Below, piece after piece: positions 60,611-64,000 of a DNA stretch of 64,000 bases; positions within the stretch are counted from its first letter, which is position 1; every line of letters starts with the position of its first letter. The stretch comes from Lachnospiraceae bacterium. GTDB lineage: Bacteria; Bacillota; Clostridia; Lachnospirales; Lachnospiraceae. The position numbers and the translations under genes were made by a program. Under the pieces are notes generated by a model that ran no database searches, had not been told where the DNA came from, and saw only the letters and a program-made list of their open reading frames with translations. The DNA lies in the NCBI GenBank assembly GCA_910575005.1, contig CAJTCL010000010.1:97544-161543 (forward strand), read 5' to 3'.

Positions 60611-62178
60611 TGAAATACCAAGCAGGCATCTGCATCATCCATAAAATCTTGAAATTTGTCATGTCCTTCCCAAGGACTTCTGATTCCTGCCTCCTGCTGT
60701 GTCTTTAACAAAATCAAGTTAAGCTCTTCATCGGTCATAACGCTTTCAAGTTTACGCGCAATATCCCCATACATTTTAGTTTCTTTTTTGAACTGAGCTA
60801 TATCAATATTCATCATTTCTGCTGCATAGCGTTCAAAATATTCCGCCTGCTGGCGATAATAGGCAATTTCTTTTTCAACAAAAGGCAAACTGTCAAGTAT
60901 ACTAAAAAGCTTCTGCGCCAACTCACTCCTATCAATGAAATACAAAAGTGTGCAGCTCATAATGCCTGTTACAAATGCGCCGCAAAAAGTTGGGATCACA
61001 TCTCTGGCAATGGGAATTGCCCCAATAGGCGTTTTCTCAATAGCTTCTTTGACAAGCACACCGACAACTGTACTTGCTCCAGTTGCCAATATTTTTATCA
61101 CTGCCTGCATCCGCTTGCCGAACGTATAATTATCTGGGTTGATAAATAATACTTTTCCAGCTTCCACTATAGAAGCATAAGACTCTCGGATAATCCGAAC
61201 CGCATTTTTAGCGGTTGTAAAAAAAATATTACAAAGAGTCGTTGTCAGACTAGAAAGTGCCCCTGCTGTTGCACCGCTCAAAAATTTGGCAAAGAGCTCA
61301 TTATATTTTTGTTTTGCCCGTTCAAATCCGCGCTTAATGCCATGTCCCAAAGCTGTCAGAAAATCTCCAAAAGCAAACTTATTTTGTTTTTGCACAGCCT
61401 GAAATTCTTCCTTGACTGCAAACCACATTTCTGCAAACACAACTCCCAGAGCCTGACGTATTCCCATGCGCACACCGACATTACCTGCTGCAAGAGAAAG
61501 GTCTTTTGCAAATTTGGGGCTGGTATAATAATTTTTCGCCAACTTTGCCTCATATGCTTTTCTTGCGGCGGCATCTTTTTGACGCATATTGGACTTCTGT
61601 TCTTGCGTATACTCATCCCCATATTTATCGAGAAACTTTTCCATAGAATCTGCTTTTTTGGTACGGTTCGTATGCGGATTTGTAGCCTGCAGATTTTCTT
61701 CACAGTTTGCCAGATCTGTACCAGATAATCCAGCTAAAACTCGTCCTCTGTCATCATGGATTTCTTTGGCAGACACCACATGATCAAGATCACTGTTTCC
61801 ATCGGGCGAAATCTTTTTGTTGGTATATGCGTCGAACAGTTCTCCTGCCTCTCTTTTTGCGCGATTTTCCCTCTTTTTTGCTTTAAACCGTGGATCATTG
61901 TGATACATGGAAGAGTTATAATCTCCTCGCTGTTCATAATCTTTTTCATTTTTGGCATTTTTATAAGTCATTTGTTCATCTTTGCCAATTTGACGTACAT
62001 TATGTATCGTATCAACATCCCCGCCATGTTGATCCTTTATCAAAAAATCCAGCCCAAAGGAAGAGATCAGACTCTCCACTAAAACCCGCTCATATTGCTG
62101 GAAAATACTGTCCATAACTGGTTCACTGGGTTCTGGATCAAAGCTAGTTCCTGCATTCATTGCATAACTTACAGACAT
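60607..62178 (-). CDS. HNH-nuclease-like protein with membrane-spanning C-terminal half
   Basis: A 523-residue protein. A basic stretch (about 85-112) leads into an HNH-like motif: Asp132-His133 in SDLDHVVSAKEIH, Asn162 in CEENLQAT, and Asn171/Lys174 in NPHTNRTKK, the D-H ... N ... N/H pattern of beta-beta-alpha-metal nucleases. The C-terminal half has several hydrophobic or Ala/Gly-rich segments (about 290-315, 360-385 and 398-420) and a terminal helical region. A nuclease joined to membrane helices suggests an effector or membrane-tethered defence enzyme. GAGGAGGGAG precedes the ATG. First gene of the operon controlled by O2. I know of no named family for the full length. Confidence 0.68.
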   Translation of the reverse strand: MSVSYAMNAGTSFDPEPSEPVMDSIFQQYERVLVESLISSFGLDFLIKDQHGGDVDTIHNVRQIGKDEQMTYKNAKNEKDYEQRGDYNSSMYHNDPRFKAKKRENRAKREAGELFDAYTNKKISPDGNSDLDHVVSAKEIHDDRGRVLAGLSGTDLANCEENLQATNPHTNRTKKADSMEKFLDKYGDEYTQEQKSNMRQKDAAARKAYEAKLAKNYYTSPKFAKDLSLAAGNVGVRMGIRQALGVVFAEMWFAVKEEFQAVQKQNKFAFGDFLTALGHGIKRGFERAKQKYNELFAKFLSGATAGALSSLTTTLCNIFFTTAKNAVRIIRESYASIVEAGKVLFINPDNYTFGKRMQAVIKILATGASTVVGVLVKEAIEKTPIGAIPIARDVIPTFCGAFVTGIMSCTLLYFIDRSELAQKLFSILDSLPFVEKEIAYYRQQAEYFERYAAEMMNIDIAQFKKETKMYGDIARKLESVMTDEELNLILLKTQQEAGIRSPWEGHDKFQDFMDDADACLVFQ

Positions 62179-62251
62179 TTTCGCTCCCTCCTCATATCCT
62201 ATTAACTCTCAATTACAGAGTTATTTATTCAAATCCAAACTGTATTTGTAA

Positions 62252-62280
62252 AGTATAACAATACTTTTGTATTTTGTAAA
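62252..62280 (-). promoter_or_regulatory. Promoter of the HNH operon covered by operator O2
   Basis: On the minus strand TTTACA (62275-62280) and TATACT (62252-62257) with a 17-base spacer form a good promoter. The 24-bp operator copy (62256-62279) fills the spacer and touches both hexamers, ideal for repression. An additional half-site GTATTTGTAA lies at 62242-62251. Confidence 0.72.
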
Positions 62281-62382
62281 TGTTTTTTAAGTAAAACAGA
62301 TGAAAATATTTATTTACTTCATCGCGTTTACGATTATGTTATATCATACCACAGAACAACGACATAATCTGTCACTGTGACA

Positions 62383-62429
62383 AAAAAGTTTGCCAAGTGA
62401 ATTGTTATAATTCACTTGGCAAACTTTTT
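62383..62429. terminator. Strong bidirectional-looking terminator after rtcB
   Basis: A 21-bp stem (arms 62383-62403 and 62409-62429), core GTTTGCCAAGTGAATT, with loop GTTAT and flanking A/T runs. It ends the minus-strand rtcB transcript right after its stop and insulates it from the HNH operon promoter. Confidence 0.9.
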
Positions 62430-62433
62430 CTTG

Positions 62434-63549
62434 CTATTGATTACCTGATTTAAAATTATAAACAGGAAGCAATCTCTGATCAATTTTTATAGTATCCACA
62501 ATCTGTTCCATAATCTCATTCATCCCTCGATAGGCAAAAGGTGCTTCGTCGAGTGTATCTTTTCCAATACAAGAACAATGGATTCCTTTCATCTGAGCTT
62601 TAAAATCCGAGACAGTAAATTGATTCTTTACATATTCGCGTTTAATCAGACGGCCTGCGCCATGTGGAGCAGAATAATTCCATTCAGCATTCCCAAGCCC
62701 TGTCCCCAGCAAAACGCCATCGCGCATATTGATTGGTACAATCACCAATTCTCCTTTTCTGGCAGATACTGCACCTTTTCTTAAAATGATACCTTCCTCA
62801 CAAATATCAAGATAATTATGGACAGATGTAAAGATTTCTTGTATCTTACATTTCATACCCTTTGCAATCTCATCTAATATTACCTTACGATTCAGCTCGG
62901 CAAATTTTTGCAGCACCTGCGTATCATGGATATATGCATCCTTAAGACCACCTTCCAGATAAGTCAGTTCATAAGGCACATTCTTCCCTTTTTGTTTTAA
63001 ATATTTCTGACCTTCTCTCAAGTAATATTCTGTCACTTCTTTACCTAGATGGCGGCTTCCAGAATGGATGGTAACATAGAGAAAGCCCTCCTGATCTCGG
63101 TCAATCTCTATAAAATGATTACCTCCTCCCAAAGTTCCTAAGCTTAATTTTGCTTTCTCTTCATGGATATGACGCCTGCACCATAAATCGGAAAGCATGA
63201 TCTCATCACTAAATCTGTGGGCATTTTTTCTCACCTGATAACCAGAAGGAACATTTTCCCTGATTACAGTATCAAGTTTTTGGTACTCCATGCGCTTCTG
63301 CTTCAATTTGGCAATTGTAATTCCGCATCCAATATCAATGCCGACAACATTAGGAAGCAGCTTTTCATCAATTACTGCCGTGAAACCGATTGTTCCTACC
63401 TTTCCAGGATGAACATCTGGCATTACACGAATTTTACACCCTTTAAACGCCTCATAATCACAAAGCTGCTTAATCTGTGCCAACGCATAATCTTCTATAG
63501 TATCTGTGAATATCTTTGCAGAAGTATAGACTCCATTTACTGTTTTCAT
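62434..63549 (-). CDS. rtcB: RtcB-type RNA ligase (short form)
   Basis: A 371-residue RNA ligase that joins 2',3'-cyclic phosphate or 3'-phosphate ends to 5'-OH ends via a guanylate intermediate. The guanylated His is His296 in APHGAGRLI. Metal ligands appear in GIDIGCGI (Cys), GTLGGGNHFIEI (His) and TIHSGSRHLG. At 371 residues it is shorter than E. coli RtcB (about 408), close to the RtcB2-like group. AAAGGAC lies before the ATG. The upstream region holds a short peptide gene and a consensus promoter. Confidence 0.94.
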   Translation of the reverse strand: MKTVNGVYTSAKIFTDTIEDYALAQIKQLCDYEAFKGCKIRVMPDVHPGKVGTIGFTAVIDEKLLPNVVGIDIGCGITIAKLKQKRMEYQKLDTVIRENVPSGYQVRKNAHRFSDEIMLSDLWCRRHIHEEKAKLSLGTLGGGNHFIEIDRDQEGFLYVTIHSGSRHLGKEVTEYYLREGQKYLKQKGKNVPYELTYLEGGLKDAYIHDTQVLQKFAELNRKVILDEIAKGMKCKIQEIFTSVHNYLDICEEGIILRKGAVSARKGELVIVPINMRDGVLLGTGLGNAEWNYSAPHGAGRLIKREYVKNQFTVSDFKAQMKGIHCSCIGKDTLDEAPFAYRGMNEIMEQIVDTIKIDQRLLPVYNFKSGNQ

Positions 63550-63627
63550 ATCTAGTCCTTTCTCTCTTTCTACCTATTTACAACATAAAAGCATAACACC
63601 GCTCTTGGCGAAATAGTCTGCTAAAAC

Positions 63628-63725
63628 CAGAGAGACTGGATTGTCCTAAATACAACAACTATCATTGTTTATACTAGATATAACTGTTCTTAATATATCG
63701 ACTGCCAGAAGGACAATCCTCTCTG
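63628..63725. repeat. Long-range inverted repeat upstream of rtcB
   Basis: CAGAGAGACTGGATTGTCCT (63628-63647) and AGGACAATCCTCTCTG (63710-63725) pair over 16 bp with a small bulge and a 62-base loop. In RNA made from the minus strand the first arm lies inside the small peptide frame and the second between it and rtcB, so the fold could attenuate or regulate read-through into rtcB. Confidence 0.6.
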
Positions 63726-63769
63726 TTATTTCCAAATGATTCATATATTTTTAAATTTTTGACACTCAT
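63674..63769 (-). CDS. Putative 31-residue peptide
   Basis: A 31-codon frame starts MSVKNLKIYESFGNN and carries a single Cys in EDCPSG, ending in a basic/aromatic tail. The ribosome-binding site is excellent (GAAAGGAGG, about 6 bases before ATG), and a perfect consensus promoter lies about 45 bases upstream. It is hydrophilic with no membrane segment or secretion signal. It could be a leader peptide for rtcB, a small regulatory protein, or a precursor peptide; nothing nearby encodes modifying enzymes. Confidence 0.5.
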   Translation of the reverse strand: MSVKNLKIYESFGNNREDCPSGSRYIKNSYI

Positions 63770-63812
63770 AATTGTCCTCCTTTCGATGTATGTTATAGCT
63801 CACTACGAATAT

Positions 63813-63841
63813 ATTATAAGAACTTGCCTTTGATCTGTCAA
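63813..63841 (-). promoter_or_regulatory. Perfect consensus promoter upstream of the small peptide and rtcB
   Basis: On the minus strand TTGACA (63836-63841) and TATAAT (63813-63818) are spaced by 17 bases. This is a full sigma-A consensus, the strongest kind seen in the window along with that of the LysM gene. Confidence 0.8.
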
Positions 63842-63846
63842 CTATT

Positions 63847-63912
63847 TTAACCAGAATACCGCAGAGCATCAATGGGCTTCTTTCTGGCCGCGGGAGTTTG
63901 ACACATCAGTAA
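63847..63912 (-). pseudogene. Possible C-terminal remnant of an FtsX/MacB-type permease
   Basis: A short frame ends in PAARKKPIDALRYSG and a stop. This resembles the conserved P-A-x-K/R-x-x-x-x-x-P-I-x-A-L-R-Y-E tail of FtsX-like ABC permeases. The frame closes only a few codons upstream, so if real it is a fragment. The remaining bases to the window end show no gene. Confidence 0.3.
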
Positions 63913-64000
63913 TCAAAAAAGTACCTCTAAGTCTTGTAATAGGCTTATTTTTTTGTCAACCTTTTTGTTTTGTTATCTAGTAATATTTAGTGATGTATGG

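Noticed and set aside
57696..62280. Classic toxin-antitoxin pair for the XRE regulator
   Set aside because: The XRE gene is monocistronic and convergent with the HNH operon; no small toxin gene is adjacent to it in an operon, so a standard type II arrangement is not supported.
1..64000. tRNA or rRNA genes
   Set aside because: No T-arm GGTTCGANTCC pattern with a fitting cloverleaf and no rRNA-like sequence were noticed on either strand; a tRNA scan was not possible.

Overview
The window reads as a chromosomal segment of an anaerobic low-GC Clostridia member, most likely family Lachnospiraceae. This is inferred from gene content and order and was not tested by any search. Supporting points: the RNase G-L21-Prp-L27-Obg-YhbY-NadD-YqeK-RsfS block; a combined MreBCD-PBP2-MinCDE-RodA-MgsA-DacA operon with a very long PBP2; a YlmH-SepF-YggS-membrane-fusion-protein block; L27 with a cleavable N-terminal extension; a PrdX-type editing protein; and AT-rich intergenic DNA.

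Layout. 1-5.6 kb (+): translation and ribosome-assembly operon, ending in a strong terminator. 5.7-8.7 kb: a NADAR protein, lexA, and divergently a LysM division-inhibitor-like gene with SOS-like boxes, then a decayed plsC and dtd. 8.7-10.9 kb: gene-poor AT-rich DNA with diverged repeats and hairpins, then a tyrosine recombinase. 10.9-19 kb (-): HAD phosphatase, cytidylate-kinase-like protein, a triple 44-bp tandem repeat, rluD-lspA, and aroB-ylmH-sepF-yggS-membrane fusion protein, punctuated by two copies of a small element with terminal inverted repeats. 19-30.6 kb: DUF378 protein, a P-loop protein, and the cell-shape/division operon. 30.7-42.9 kb (-): a PLP enzyme, miaA, mutL, a Uma2 nuclease, mutS, two flavoproteins, a BofC-like protein and a prolyl-tRNA editing protein. 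42.9-46 kb: a GNAT remnant, a transposon-end-like hairpin, a DUF1349 protein and an RNA end-healing/sealing pair (HD-polynucleotide kinase plus RNA ligase). 46-56 kb (-): a large secreted alpha-L-rhamnosidase behind a two-component system and an orphan solute-binding lipoprotein. 56-57.6 kb (+): an ABC ATPase and permease without a binding protein. 57.7-62.3 kb: accessory module. 62.4-63.8 kb: short RtcB RNA ligase and a small peptide gene.

The best candidate for an undescribed system is 57.7-62.3 kb. A WYL regulator and an XRE regulator are divergent across a TAA microsatellite abutting a 24-bp near-palindrome. Almost the same 24 bp covers the -35/-10 spacer of the promoter of a three-gene operon on the minus strand: an HNH-nuclease-like membrane protein, an 8-cysteine YkgJ-type mini-protein whose start overlaps the HNH stop, and a glycine-zipper membrane protein. 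This has the form of an XRE-repressed nuclease/pore effector module. An RtcB RNA ligase lies next to it.

All start-site changes, promoters and motif assignments come from reading the sequence directly. No database or structure search was possible.
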